This document shows, piece after piece, positions 14,803-24,233 of a DNA stretch of 64,000 bases. The position numbers and the translations under genes are program-made. Location of the stretch: contig CBDCVG010000093.1 in the NCBI GenBank assembly GCA_965222765.1, positions 1 to 64,000 on the forward strand. Reading direction: 5' to 3'. Within the stretch, counting starts at the first letter, position 1. Each line of letters starts with the position of its first letter. The stretch comes from Caldora sp965222765 (GTDB lineage: Bacteria > Cyanobacteriota > Cyanobacteriia > Cyanobacteriales > Coleofasciculaceae). The notes beneath the pieces were generated by a model. It was not told the origin of the DNA, ran no database searches, and saw nothing but the letters and a program-made list of their open reading frames with translations.

Positions 14803-17682
14803 ATGCCAAGAGAATTCGATACTAGCAAATCAAGTCAAAAAGATTATCGTGATTTTTGGGATAAAGTCTTAAAGACAATTGGACAGACTGATTTTAATCA
14901 GCAAGTAATAGAACGACTGCTAAGAGCAAATTTGGACAAACTAGATAAGCAATTTGCTAAAGTATTGCGAAATTGGGTAACTTTCACACTGTCCAAAATG
15001 GAACCACAACAAGCACAAAAAGTAGCTGTAGATATCTGTGATTTCAGTAACTTCATTAAAAATTTTCCACTAGGTAGTAAAGCTGAAAATGTAGAAATTG
15101 CTATTACAGGATATAAGGTGGGTGCTGCTGTTTTTAAAAGCCAAAGCTCGGAACTATTTGCAACAGCTCTCAATGGTCTTGGCAATGCTTACTGCAAACG
15201 AATTGATGGTGATCCTGCCAAGAACTTAGAATTAGCAATTTCGGCTTTCCAAATAGCCTTAGAAAGTTGTAAAAATAAAATGTCTTTGAAGCAGTGGGCT
15301 ATGATTCAAAATAATCTAGGTATTGCTTACATTAACCGAATTGGTGGTGAACGAAAACGAAATCTAGAACAATCAATCTTGTCTTTCTACAATGCTTTAC
15401 ATATTCGCAGTCGCCAAGCATTACCTCAAGATTGGGCAGTAACTCAAATGAATCTAGGTAATGCTTACTTGACCTACTATGAGCAGATTGATGATGCTAC
15501 TGCTAAAGATTTGGAACAGGCAATCTGCTACTACGGAAATGCTTTGCAAGTTTTTAACTGTATAGATTTACCAGAAGAATGGGCAGCAACTCAAATGAAT
15601 TTGGGAAATGCCTATTCTAGCTCGATAAGTAAAAATCGTGAACAGGATTTAGATAAGGCAATCACAGCTTTCAAGTTGTCATTGAAAATTTATACTCAGC
15701 ATACTTTTCCTTATGACTGGGCAATGGTACAAAATAATCTAGGTCTAGCATACCGCAACAGAGGTCAAACCAAGGAAGCACTTGAATGCCTCCAATCAGC
15801 TCTAAAAGTTTATAAACCTAATACCCTTCCTATGGAGTGTATCAAAACTGGTCGAAACTTGGGTGATACTGCTTTTTTTGCTGAACGTTGGACAGAAGCA
15901 ATAAAAGGATACAATATTAGTATTGAGGCGGTAGAAACAAGCCGTATATCACTGGACACTGATATTTCCCGACAAAGACTGATGGAAACTTTGATTGGGA
16001 TTAATGTTTATAGCAATTTAGTACAAGCGTGCCTGAAAAACAACCAGCCAGATAAAGCGATCGAATATATTGAACGCAACAAAGCTCGCAACCTTGTTGA
16101 ACTCCTAGCTAACAAAGACATATACCCCAAACGCGACATTTACCCTAACTCAGAAATTTACCAAACTCATTGCCAGCAACTAGAACAACTGCGACGGCAA
16201 ATTCCAGCCATACAGCGAGAATTAGAAGTACTCATCAGCAATCGAAAGTCAGAGGAAAGATATCGGGATGAGATAAAACGACTGCGACAAGAATTGAATC
16301 AATTGCAACAACAACGGGATGAACTGCTAGCGGAGATTAACCAAATAGACTCTAGCTTTAACTTCACCCAAAAAGTTCAACCTATCCCCTTCAGCGATAT
16401 CCAATCTCTCACCGATGAAAGCACCGCTATTGTTGAATGGTACATTACGGGCAGTCAGATTCTCACTTTCATTATCACCTGCCATTATCCCCATCCCCTG
16501 GTTGTTTCATCCTCTCCTGAAGAGATGACAGCTTTGGAAAATTGGGATCAAGAATATCGGGATTCCTACCAAAACCAAAACACCCAATGGATTAAGAATT
16601 TAGCCTCTCGTCTCCAAAATCTGGCTGAGATTCTCCATATTGATGATATTCTTTCCCGTATTGATGACTGCTTTTCTCAAAGTGGTGCTAAATGTAGCCG
16701 CCTCATCCTCATCCCCCATCGCTACCTGCATCTATTTCCCTTTCATGCTTTACCCCTAGCTGACGGTAAATCGCTGTTTGAGCGCTTCTCCAAAGGTGTA
16801 GGCTATGCTCCCAGTTGCCAGCTTCAGCAACAAGTACAACAACGAAAGCGCCCCCATTTTCAATCCCTGTTTGCTATCCAAAACCCTACAGGAGACCTGG
16901 TTTACAGCAATCTGGAAGTGCAAGCAATCAAAAACAGCTTCCAACCTGCTACAGTCCTCGAACAAACTCAAGCAACGTTATCTGCCATTGATGCTGCACC
17001 CCTCCAAACTTTCCACTGCGCCCATTTTAGCTGTCACGCTTATTTTAACTTGGCAAATCCAATTAAATCTGCGCTTATTTTAGCCGATACTTCGGTTGCT
17101 GCTGCTACAGCTGACCCTGACTCAGAACGCTATCTCACCTGGCGCGACGGCGAAACTCACGATCTTGATAAATGCCTTACCTTGGATAAAATCTTCAATC
17201 TCAACCTAAAACAATGTCGCCTCGTTAACCTTTCTGCCTGTGAAACAGGTTTAACCGATCCCAACAGCATCAGCGATGAATACATTGGCTTGCCCAGTGG
17301 TTTTCTCTTTGCAGGCAGTCCTAGCGTTGTCAGTTCTCTGTGGAAAGTAAACGATCTCTCCAGTAGTTTCTTGATGATGAAGTTTTATGAAATACTACAA
17401 CAACAACAAAAGCAAAACCAGCCGTTTAGTTCTGTTCTCGCACTCAACAATGCTCAACAATGGCTGCAAAATCTAACCTGTCGCGAGTTAGAACAAGAAT
17501 TTGCTAAACCTCAATTCAAAAATGCGATCGCGCAACTCCAGCAAACCCTCTCAAAAGAAGAGTTTTTTGAAATTGAAGACGCAATTGAATCCCGACGAAA
17601 AAAATTCCAGAAGCTCGACCCAAATGATCAGCCATTTGCGAATCCTTACTATTGGGCAGCTTTTATCGCCACAGGTGTTTAA
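14803..17682 (+). CDS. TPR-CHAT caspase-like protease
   Basis: About 959 residues. Tetratricopeptide repeats fill ~95-420 (repeated signature WAxxQxNLGxAY...NLExAIxxYxxAL). A charged coiled coil follows at ~455-520. The C-terminal ~350 residues are a CHAT domain (caspase HetF-associated with TPRs) with the catalytic His in CAHFSCHAYFNL and the catalytic Cys in LVNLSACETG, then GLPSGFLFAGSPSVVSSLW. CHAT proteases act in bacterial conflict, cell-death and differentiation pathways, often cleaving a partner encoded next door. ATG 14803 is chosen over TTG 14794; neither has a strong ribosome site. Its 3' end overlaps the convergent gene at 17679 by 4 bp. Confidence 0.88.
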   Translation: MPREFDTSKSSQKDYRDFWDKVLKTIGQTDFNQQVIERLLRANLDKLDKQFAKVLRNWVTFTLSKMEPQQAQKVAVDICDFSNFIKNFPLGSKAENVEIAITGYKVGAAVFKSQSSELFATALNGLGNAYCKRIDGDPAKNLELAISAFQIALESCKNKMSLKQWAMIQNNLGIAYINRIGGERKRNLEQSILSFYNALHIRSRQALPQDWAVTQMNLGNAYLTYYEQIDDATAKDLEQAICYYGNALQVFNCIDLPEEWAATQMNLGNAYSSSISKNREQDLDKAITAFKLSLKIYTQHTFPYDWAMVQNNLGLAYRNRGQTKEALECLQSALKVYKPNTLPMECIKTGRNLGDTAFFAERWTEAIKGYNISIEAVETSRISLDTDISRQRLMETLIGINVYSNLVQACLKNNQPDKAIEYIERNKARNLVELLANKDIYPKRDIYPNSEIYQTHCQQLEQLRRQIPAIQRELEVLISNRKSEERYRDEIKRLRQELNQLQQQRDELLAEINQIDSSFNFTQKVQPIPFSDIQSLTDESTAIVEWYITGSQILTFIITCHYPHPLVVSSSPEEMTALENWDQEYRDSYQNQNTQWIKNLASRLQNLAEILHIDDILSRIDDCFSQSGAKCSRLILIPHRYLHLFPFHALPLADGKSLFERFSKGVGYAPSCQLQQQVQQRKRPHFQSLFAIQNPTGDLVYSNLEVQAIKNSFQPATVLEQTQATLSAIDAAPLQTFHCAHFSCHAYFNLANPIKSALILADTSVAAATADPDSERYLTWRDGETHDLDKCLTLDKIFNLNLKQCRLVNLSACETGLTDPNSISDEYIGLPSGFLFAGSPSVVSSLWKVNDLSSSFLMMKFYEILQQQQKQNQPFSSVLALNNAQQWLQNLTCRELEQEFAKPQFKNAIAQLQQTLSKEEFFEIEDAIESRRKKFQKLDPNDQPFANPYYWAAFIATGV

Positions 17683-18377
17683 GATAGATTTTTCTTATCT
17701 TCTGAGGTGGACTGTGGGGCTTTACAAAATGCTTCTATACCAACTTTAGCAATATAAATTGCCATCGGAGTAGCAACGGCTACCAAAATAGGGCTACCAC
17801 TCGCTGTTAAAGTTCCTATCAGTGCTCCAATTAATCCGGGAACTAAACCATCTTTAAACTTGCCATCACAAACTATTTCGCGAGCTTTTTGTAAACCTGA
17901 CTGCCAGTTTGATCCTGCTCTAACCTCTTCGATCTCGGCTCTACGGGACAAGACGCGAGCAGCCCTTTCTAATTCTCCACCACAACGCTCAATCACTTCT
18001 AAATCAGCAAGCGCTTTGGAATTGCCTGCTAAGGAGTCGCGAAACTGCTCGATTTCTTCTGTTGTAATCGTAGTCATTTTAGAGCTTTGAGAATTAACAA
18101 TATCCTCTTCTATTTTATTGCCATTGTTTTCTCTCAGTTCTTGCTCTCTCCGCTTCTCCTTAATTTGGGCAATACGCTGACGAATTGCTTCCTCAGAAAT
18201 ACGGATATTTTCTTCAATTGGTACACCTTCTGGAGTTACTAAAGGTCCATACCAAGTAGCTTCCGAATCAGGGGTGCGGCGACTAAAAAGAACGCGAAGA
18301 GGCTCAATTTCCTCCCGATGAGCAAGAGCATAAGCTCTAAGTTGAGCATTAGTCATTTCTTCAAATTTCGGTGGCAT
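17679..18377 (-). CDS. DUF6887-like N-terminus fused to small membrane-associated domain
   Basis: 232 residues, which looks like two genes in one. Residues 1-75 (NAQLRAYALAHREEIEPLR... helix, then RIAQIKEKRREQE) resemble the small cyanobacterial DUF6887 proteins. Residues ~105-232 begin like a fresh protein (MTTITTEEIEQFRDSLAGN) and contain ERCGGELERAARVLSRRA, two Trp/Cys-containing helices, and a hydrophobic stretch GLVPGLIGALIGTLTASGSP...AVATPMAIYIA that could insert in a membrane. It ends face to face with the CHAT gene with a 4-bp overlap. A CHAT substrate or regulator is conceivable but unproven. A DUF6888-like frame overlaps its start. Confidence 0.5.
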   Translation of the reverse strand: MPPKFEEMTNAQLRAYALAHREEIEPLRVLFSRRTPDSEATWYGPLVTPEGVPIEENIRISEEAIRQRIAQIKEKRREQELRENNGNKIEEDIVNSQSSKMTTITTEEIEQFRDSLAGNSKALADLEVIERCGGELERAARVLSRRAEIEEVRAGSNWQSGLQKAREIVCDGKFKDGLVPGLIGALIGTLTASGSPILVAVATPMAIYIAKVGIEAFCKAPQSTSEDKKNLS

Positions 18378-18588
18378 CTAAAAAACTCCAATTTCCATCA
18401 CTTAAGACAACAACTTCTAGTTCCTCACTAGCGAAAATATAGACAATTCTAGTTTGGTCATCAAAACGAAAGAGTTCAATGTTACGGTAGCAGTTGGATA
18501 ACATCTGGCAAACTCTAACGCAGGCTTGGGCTTGAGCGTCGGTAGGATTAATTTTTTGTTCCTCAATTATGGCACAAGCGTTACAGTA
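18361..18588 (-). pseudogene. DUF6888-like small protein without a usable start
   Basis: An open frame of 75 codons overlaps the first codons of the 17679-18377 gene. It reads ...PTDAQAQACVRVCQMLSNCYRNIELFRFDDQTRIVYIFASEELEVVVLSD..., written here in pieces: PTDAQAQACVRVCQMLSN, YRNIELFRFDD, EELEVVVLSDGNWSF. This resembles the DUF6888 proteins that pair with DUF6887. No ATG, GTG or TTG precedes the conserved part after the TGA at 18589-18591. It may use a rare start (ATT) or be inactive. I see nothing else in 18589-18747. Confidence 0.4.
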
Positions 18589-18747
18589 TCACATTGATTC
18601 CCAACTGCTATTTACATTTTTCTGATACTTGCATAAATATTGATAAGATATCCAAAAAGTCAAAAATATTTGGTAGGAGCTATCCAAATTAGAAGTGCGA
18701 TCGCTCTTGATAGAATTCAAAGTAGGAAATGCCACAAGATTAAGGAT

Positions 18748-19074
18748 ATGACTCTCAAAGAGCTCAAACAATATCTGTTAGCCCTCAGTCCATCTGAAAA
18801 GGTCAAGGCAATTGAGCTACTAGCTCAGAGCTTGGGTAATACCTTCCAAGGAATCGAGAAAACTCTTGGTGTTTGTGGTGGAGAAGCTCGCATTACCAAT
18901 ACTCGCATTCCTATTTGGGTTCTCGTAGAAGCTCGTCGCCTGGGATATAGTGATCTTGACCTCCTAAAGAGCTATCCAAACCTTTGTGCCAACGATTTAG
19001 CTAATGCTTGGGCTTACGCACAAACCTATCCTGAGGAAATTGAATGTGCTATCCAACGCAACGAGGCAGCATAG
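18748..19074 (+). CDS. DUF433 antitoxin
   Basis: 108 residues from ATG 18748 (an upstream in-frame start at 18640 would add an unrelated 36-residue leader). DUF433 proteins are small winged-helix antitoxins paired with Mut7-C/PIN-like toxins. Visible core: GVCGGEARITNTRIPIWVLVEARRLGYSDLDLL and SYPNLCANDLANAWAYAQT; the R-I-x-x-T-R-I-P turn is diagnostic. The next gene, three bases downstream, is the expected toxin. Confidence 0.85.
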   Translation: MTLKELKQYLLALSPSEKVKAIELLAQSLGNTFQGIEKTLGVCGGEARITNTRIPIWVLVEARRLGYSDLDLLKSYPNLCANDLANAWAYAQTYPEEIECAIQRNEAA

Positions 19075-19077
19075 TTT

Positions 19078-19419
19078 ATGGCATGTTTTTATGCTGATGA
19101 GCAATTTCCTTTCCCTGTAGTAGAGTTATTACGTAATTTAGAGCATGATGTTTTGACTGCTCAGGAAGCAGGTAATGCAGATCAAGGAATTCCCGATGAA
19201 GCCGTGCTGGCGTTTGCTATATCTAAAGAGCGAGCAGTTCTGACAATCAACCGAGATGATTTTATCCGTTTGCATCGCCTTGATTCTAATCATTTTGGTA
19301 TTGTTGTTTGTACCAACAATCGCAATTGGGAACAGTTTGCCGTTCGGATTAACGAAGCAGTTACACGACAAGAAACAATGCTTGGGAAGTTAATTCGTGT
19401 TGTGCGTCCTGCCAATTGA
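19078..19419 (+). CDS. DUF5615 PIN-like (Mut7-C) toxin
   Basis: 113 residues, normal length. It begins ACFYADEQFPFPVVELLR, where the first acidic pair is the PIN/Mut7-C active-site position. LTINRDDFIRLHR supplies the second acidic cluster, and FGIVVCTNNRN follows. Predicted ribonuclease toxin neutralised by the DUF433 protein encoded just upstream (3-bp gap). This pair sits between the two halves of the RND efflux locus. Confidence 0.85.
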   Translation: MACFYADEQFPFPVVELLRNLEHDVLTAQEAGNADQGIPDEAVLAFAISKERAVLTINRDDFIRLHRLDSNHFGIVVCTNNRNWEQFAVRINEAVTRQETMLGKLIRVVRPAN

Positions 19420-19472
19420 AGTTTGTAATTATTTTATTTAACTCCACGGTAGTTCTACCACTCCTTCAGAGC

Positions 19473-19490
19473 ATTTCATCCTGATTTCAT
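19473..19490 (+). promoter_or_regulatory. Candidate RppA-type direct repeat upstream of RND permease
   Basis: ATTTCATCCTGATTTCAT: two ATTTCAT units 11 bp apart, 53 bp before the permease ATG. The same arrangement (one base different) precedes the adaptor gene at 12758-12775, so both could answer to the response regulator encoded at 24234. Confidence 0.55.
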
Positions 19491-19542
19491 TTCCTCATGC
19501 CAATCTCATAAGCAGGGGACTTTCAGCACGAACACTGGATAA

Positions 19543-22500
19543 ATGCTCAACTCCATCCTCAAATGGTCAATTGCCCAGCGCTGGCTAGTAGTCATCGGTG
19601 CTATTATCGTCACCGTTTGGGGATTTGTTACCATTTCTCGGATGCCTCTGGATGTTTTCCCCAACTTTGCTCCCCCCCAGGTGGAAATCCAAACAGAAGC
19701 ACCGGGATTGGCTCCGGAAGAAGTGGAATCTCTGGTTACTTTACCGATTGAAAGCGCCATCAATGGTACTCCCGGATTAACTACAGTACGCTCTTCTTCA
19801 GCCGTTGGTATTTCTGTAGTAAAAGTCATTTTTCACTGGGGTACGGATATTTATCGAGCTCGTCAGTTGGTGACTGAGCGTTTGCAGCAAGCAGCTGTTA
19901 GATTACCGGAAGGAGTGGAAACACCGCAAATTTCTCCCCTTTCTTCCCCTATTGGCACGGTTCTTGCCTATGCCTTCACTTTAGAAACCGGGGCAAATAC
20001 TAGCCTAATGGATGTGCGGCGATTGGTAGACCGAGATATTACTAACCGACTACTAGCAGTACCTGGAGTAACTCAGGTAATCGCCTATGGGGGAGAGGTG
20101 CGGCAATATCAGGTACTAGTAGATCCTGCTCAGTTGCAAGCCTTTGATGTCTCCTTAGCAGAAGTTACCGAAGCAGCAACAGCAGCCAATAACAATGCAG
20201 CGGGGGGATTTCTGATTAGTCCAGATAAAGAACTACTCATCCGGGGGGTTGGAAGAGTAGAAACTCTGGAGGATTTAGCAGAATCCGTTGTCACGGCACG
20301 TAATGGTATACCAGTACTGTTGCGAGATGTGGCAGATGTCCGCATTGGTGCTGCCTTGAAGCGAGGGGATGGCAGTGTGGATGGCAAACCAGCCATTGTT
20401 GTAATGGTGAATAAGCAGCCTCTTGCTGATACTCCCACCGTTACTCAAGCAGTGGAGGCAGCAATGGAGGAAATTAAGGGAGGTTTGCCTAGGGATGTTA
20501 ACGTTGCTGTTACTTTTCGCCAGTCAGACTTTATTGATGCTTCGATCAAAAATGTCAGGAATGCTCTACGGGATGGCATCATCATTGTCTCAATTATCTT
20601 GTTCCTGTTTCTGATGAATTGGCGTACTGCGGTTATTACCCTGAGTGCGATTCCCCTTTCCTTACTAATTGGCTTAATGTTGCTGAATTTGTTTGGTTTG
20701 GGTATTAATACTATGACCTTGGGAGGATTAGCAGTAGCTATTGGCTCAGTAGTGGATGACTCGATTGTGGATATGGAAAACTGCTACCGGGGACTGCGGA
20801 AAAACCAGCTAGCAGGTAATCCCATTAATCCGCTAAAAGTGGTTTATAACACCTCTGTCGAAGTGCGGGTGAGTGTGCTGTTTTCCACAGTGATTATTGC
20901 CGTAGTTTTTGCCCCAATCTTTACCCTAACAGGAGTGGAAGGTCGCATCTTTGCGCCGATGGGGGTTGCCTATTTGGTGTCAATTTTTGCTTCTACCTTT
21001 GTGGCACTAACCCTAAGTCCGGCTTTATGTGCTTTTCTGCTAGCTAATCAGCAGTTACCAGAAGATGAAACTTGGGTGGCACGACTTTCCAAAAGTTTGT
21101 ATCGTCCCCTGATTAAGTTTTCCCTCTATGCTCCTAGCATAGTTATTGTCTCAGCCGTAGCCGCCTTTGTCGCCTCCCTAATTATTTTTACTTCCTTAGG
21201 ACGAGTATTTCTGCCAGAATTTCAGGAGCGATCGCTAGTTAATGCTTTCACCCTCTATCCTGGTGTCTCCCTGGAAATGACTAATCGTGCTGGATTAGCG
21301 ATGCAAGTAGCTTTACAAGATGACCCTCGATTTGAGTCGGTACAATTACGTGCCGGACGTGCGCCGGGAGATGCCGATGCTGGCAGTGTCACTTTAGGAC
21401 ATTTGGATGTGGAATTGAGTGAAGAGGGAATGCAGGAGAGGGAGGCAAGTATCGAGCAGCTGCGGGAGGAATTTGCCAAGTTGCCGGGAGTAGCTCCTAG
21501 TATTGGTGGCTTTATCTCCCACCGGATGGATGAAGTACTATCAGGAGTACGAAGTGCGATCGCGGTGAAAATTTTTGGTCCGGATCTCCCAGAATTACGC
21601 ACCATTGGTACTCAGGTCCGGGATGCGATGCGGGATATTCCTGGTATTGTGGATCTCATCCTCGAACCCCAAGTCCCTGTCAAGCAAGTACAGATTCAAT
21701 TTGACCGCACGGCAGCTGCCCGTTATGGTCTTAGTGTAGGGCAACTCTCAGAAATGATTGAAACTGCCCTCAATGGGCAAGTAGTTTCCCAAGTACTGGA
21801 AGAACAACAACTGTTCGACTTGGTGGTGTGGCTACAGGCAGAATCCCGCAACAACCTGGATACCATCCGCAATTTACTGGTAGACACCCCCACAGGTACA
21901 AAAATTCCCCTGGCTCAAGTAGCCACTATTGACTACGGCACTGGTCCCAATACCATCAATCGGGAAAATGTCTCCCGCCTGATTATCGTCTCTGCCAACG
22001 TTGCTGGTAGGGATTTAGGCAGCGTAGTTAAGGATGTCCAAGCCGCAGTGACGGAACAGGTACAAGTAACTTCCGGCTATTTTATCCAGTACGGGGGTCA
22101 GTTTGTCTCAGAACAGCGGGCATCCCAAAACTTACTCATTTTTGGCACTTTAGCACTGATTGTTATTGCCGTGTTAATGTACTTCGCCGTCAAATCTATC
22201 TCAGCAACGATGATGATTATGCTCAATTTACCTCTGGCTTTAACTGGAGGTATTTTTTCTGTTGCCCTCGGCGGCGGTATCCTCTCTGTTGCCTCAATGG
22301 TAGGATTTATCACTCTATTCGGTGTTGCCACCCGCAACGGCTTACTACTAGTAGATAACTACAACCATAAATTGGCTCAAGGAATGCCCCTGAAGCAAGT
22401 GATTTTTGAGGGTTCGATGGAACGGTTAGTAGCAATTTTGATGACAGCGCTGACTTCCGCACTGGGGATGGTTCCCTTGGTAATTGGCACTGGTGCTGGT

Positions 22501-22641
22501 AAGGAAATCTTACAACCTCTAGCAGTAGTGGTCTTAGGAGGATTGTTTACTTCAACAGCACTAACCCTGTTGGTGTTGCCAGCTTTGTACGCTCAGTTTG
22601 GACGCTTCTTAGTACCTAAATTAAAAGTAATAAGCAATTAA
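19543..22641 (+). CDS. CusA/CzcA-type RND heavy-metal efflux permease
   Basis: 1032 residues, full length for the HME-RND family. Landmarks: an N-terminal cytoplasmic/TM1 segment, then the periplasmic docking motif FPNFAPPQVEIQTEAPGL; SPDKELLIRGVGR (porter domain); the TM4 signature GSVVDDSIVDMENCYRGL with the two aspartates of proton relay; and the second half with FGVATRNGLLLVDNYN. It exports metal ions from cytoplasm/periplasm using the proton gradient. It heads a run with a lipoprotein, a His-rich protein and a two-component system. Its adaptor lies 7 kb upstream on the other strand. The metal (Ni/Co/Zn/Cu) cannot be read from sequence alone. Confidence 0.93.
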   Translation: MLNSILKWSIAQRWLVVIGAIIVTVWGFVTISRMPLDVFPNFAPPQVEIQTEAPGLAPEEVESLVTLPIESAINGTPGLTTVRSSSAVGISVVKVIFHWGTDIYRARQLVTERLQQAAVRLPEGVETPQISPLSSPIGTVLAYAFTLETGANTSLMDVRRLVDRDITNRLLAVPGVTQVIAYGGEVRQYQVLVDPAQLQAFDVSLAEVTEAATAANNNAAGGFLISPDKELLIRGVGRVETLEDLAESVVTARNGIPVLLRDVADVRIGAALKRGDGSVDGKPAIVVMVNKQPLADTPTVTQAVEAAMEEIKGGLPRDVNVAVTFRQSDFIDASIKNVRNALRDGIIIVSIILFLFLMNWRTAVITLSAIPLSLLIGLMLLNLFGLGINTMTLGGLAVAIGSVVDDSIVDMENCYRGLRKNQLAGNPINPLKVVYNTSVEVRVSVLFSTVIIAVVFAPIFTLTGVEGRIFAPMGVAYLVSIFASTFVALTLSPALCAFLLANQQLPEDETWVARLSKSLYRPLIKFSLYAPSIVIVSAVAAFVASLIIFTSLGRVFLPEFQERSLVNAFTLYPGVSLEMTNRAGLAMQVALQDDPRFESVQLRAGRAPGDADAGSVTLGHLDVELSEEGMQEREASIEQLREEFAKLPGVAPSIGGFISHRMDEVLSGVRSAIAVKIFGPDLPELRTIGTQVRDAMRDIPGIVDLILEPQVPVKQVQIQFDRTAAARYGLSVGQLSEMIETALNGQVVSQVLEEQQLFDLVVWLQAESRNNLDTIRNLLVDTPTGTKIPLAQVATIDYGTGPNTINRENVSRLIIVSANVAGRDLGSVVKDVQAAVTEQVQVTSGYFIQYGGQFVSEQRASQNLLIFGTLALIVIAVLMYFAVKSISATMMIMLNLPLALTGGIFSVALGGGILSVASMVGFITLFGVATRNGLLLVDNYNHKLAQGMPLKQVIFEGSMERLVAILMTALTSALGMVPLVIGTGAGKEILQPLAVVVLGGLFTSTALTLLVLPALYAQFGRFLVPKLKVISN

Positions 22642-22656
22642 TAAGGAAATAAAAAC

Positions 22657-23133
22657 ATGAAATCATTGAAAACAACTTTAATCGTTATCGGTACTGTCGG
22701 ACTTATGTTTCTAGCTGCTTGTGGCAGTAGTACAGAAGAAACCGAGACAACTCCCCCTTTAGAAACTACAACAGAAACTGAAGCTCCGAAGTCTACAGCT
22801 GAAGGGCACGATTCAACTGTCTCTCAAGGGGGTCAAGTAGTTGAATCTGGTCCCTACCATTTAGAGTTGGTCTCTCTGCCAGAGGATAGTGGAGTTCACC
22901 TAGATTTCTTTCTACAAACTGGGAGTGATCACCAAGCAATTCCTGATGCTAAAGTCAAAGGTCAAGTGCAATTACCTAATGGTGAGCAAAAGTCTTTAGA
23001 TTTTACCTATGATGCTGAAGGTAAACACTACTTTGTTGTTCTGTCGGAGAAAGCACCTGGTGAGTATAAGGTTGTGATTCAGACAGATATCAAAGGGGAA
23101 AAAGTGAACGGTCGTTTTTCCTTTAATCAATAA
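22657..23133 (+). CDS. Metal-efflux-associated lipoprotein
   Basis: 158 residues. The signal peptide ends in the lipobox FLAAC (Cys22), followed by an acidic/Thr-rich linker. Then comes a compact beta-rich domain (YHLELVSLPEDSGVHLDFFL, ANDxK-type strands, FVVLSEKAPGEYKVVI) like the small Ig/YtkA-like periplasmic proteins that accompany metal pumps. Starts 15 bp after the RND permease, surely co-transcribed. Probable periplasmic metal binding or pump accessory; exact role unknown. Confidence 0.7.
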   Translation: MKSLKTTLIVIGTVGLMFLAACGSSTEETETTPPLETTTETEAPKSTAEGHDSTVSQGGQVVESGPYHLELVSLPEDSGVHLDFFLQTGSDHQAIPDAKVKGQVQLPNGEQKSLDFTYDAEGKHYFVVLSEKAPGEYKVVIQTDIKGEKVNGRFSFNQ

Positions 23134-23258
23134 GTTTAATTAGGTAGTAGGTGGGTGGAACTGGCATCCCGCCAGTAGTAGGTGTTAGGTGTTAGGTATT
23201 TACGCCCCTAGTGCTCCTAAAGATGTTTATTACATTCAAATTAGTAGCGAGGTTTTTC

Positions 23259-24161
23259 ATGAATCATTTAGTTAGCGCACTCTTCATCACTTCCAGCTTA
23301 TTCCTAATTCAAAGCTGCTCACAACCAGTAACATCTGGGGATACATCGGCTCAAACAGAACAGACGAATGAGCATACCAAAGGTCATGGCAATGACCATG
23401 CAGACTCAGGTAATTCCTCTGAGCATCATCACGATAGCCACAGTCATGGTACAGCAGAAAACTCGGCTACTACCCAGGCTAAACTAACTGCTCCGGCTGA
23501 AATTAAACCCAATGAAACAGCTGCTTTCGTGATTGATATTCAAGATTCAGAGGGCGAAGCTATTGCTGATTTTGAAATTTTTCAAGAAAAAATCATGCAC
23601 TTGATTGTAGTTAGTGATGACCTCCACTTTTACGACCACATTCATCCCGAATATAAGGAAAATGGACGCTTTGAAGTCAAAGCTACTTTTCCTCAACCAG
23701 GAAATTATACATTGTTCAGTGATTACAAACCTTCTGGGCAAAATGAACAAGTCTCAGTATTGCAAGCCGAAGTTTCAGGAAACAATCCAGCTACACCGGA
23801 AGTTGACCTAAACCGCTCTAAAACTTTTGATGATACTGAGGTTGAACTTACTTTATCTCAACCTACACTCAAAGCTGGGGAAGAAGTCACGGTAATGTTT
23901 AACTTAAAAGATAAGGCAAATAATCAAGCTGTTGATGACTTACAACCTTACTTAGGAGAACTAGGACATTTAGTAATTGTCAAAAATTCATCTCCTTTAA
24001 CCAGAGCAGACTATATTCATGCCCATGCTCTCAAAGATACTTCAGATGGACAGGTACATTTTGTTACTAATTTTCCAGAACCAGGAAAATACAAGGCTTG
24101 GGGTCAGTTTAATCGCAATGGCAAAATTGTTACCGCTGATTTCTGGTTAGATGTTCAGTAG
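23259..24161 (+). CDS. His-rich periplasmic lipoprotein (metal-handling)
   Basis: 300 residues from ATG 23259, which has a GAGG ribosome site. In-frame starts at 23211 and 23223 would put extra residues before the signal peptide. The signal peptide ends in LIQSC. A linker very rich in His/Asp (HGNDHADSGN, EHHHDSHSHG) follows, then two beta-sandwich domains with HLIVVSDDLHFYDHIHPEY and a second, similar HLVIVKNSSPLTRADYIHAHA. The duplicated His-motif domains suggest periplasmic metal buffering for the RND pump. The 23134-23258 gap contains a GGCATCCCGCC mini-hairpin and TAGGTGT heptamers. Confidence 0.7.
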   Translation: MNHLVSALFITSSLFLIQSCSQPVTSGDTSAQTEQTNEHTKGHGNDHADSGNSSEHHHDSHSHGTAENSATTQAKLTAPAEIKPNETAAFVIDIQDSEGEAIADFEIFQEKIMHLIVVSDDLHFYDHIHPEYKENGRFEVKATFPQPGNYTLFSDYKPSGQNEQVSVLQAEVSGNNPATPEVDLNRSKTFDDTEVELTLSQPTLKAGEEVTVMFNLKDKANNQAVDDLQPYLGELGHLVIVKNSSPLTRADYIHAHALKDTSDGQVHFVTNFPEPGKYKAWGQFNRNGKIVTADFWLDVQ

Positions 24162-24233
24162 ACTTTTAGCTATCAAATAACTCTGTGCTCTCTGTGCCTC
24201 TGTGGTGATATAGATTCCATATTTAGGACAGAT

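Noticed and set aside
18640..18747. Longer N-terminus of the DUF433 antitoxin
   Set aside because: The first 36 residues have no resemblance to the family; ATG 18748 starts at the conserved region.
24175..24230. Regulatory site before rppA (repeated CTCTGTG)
   Set aside because: A low-complexity repeat common in cyanobacterial gaps; no match to the ATTTCAT element seen at the proposed target promoters.
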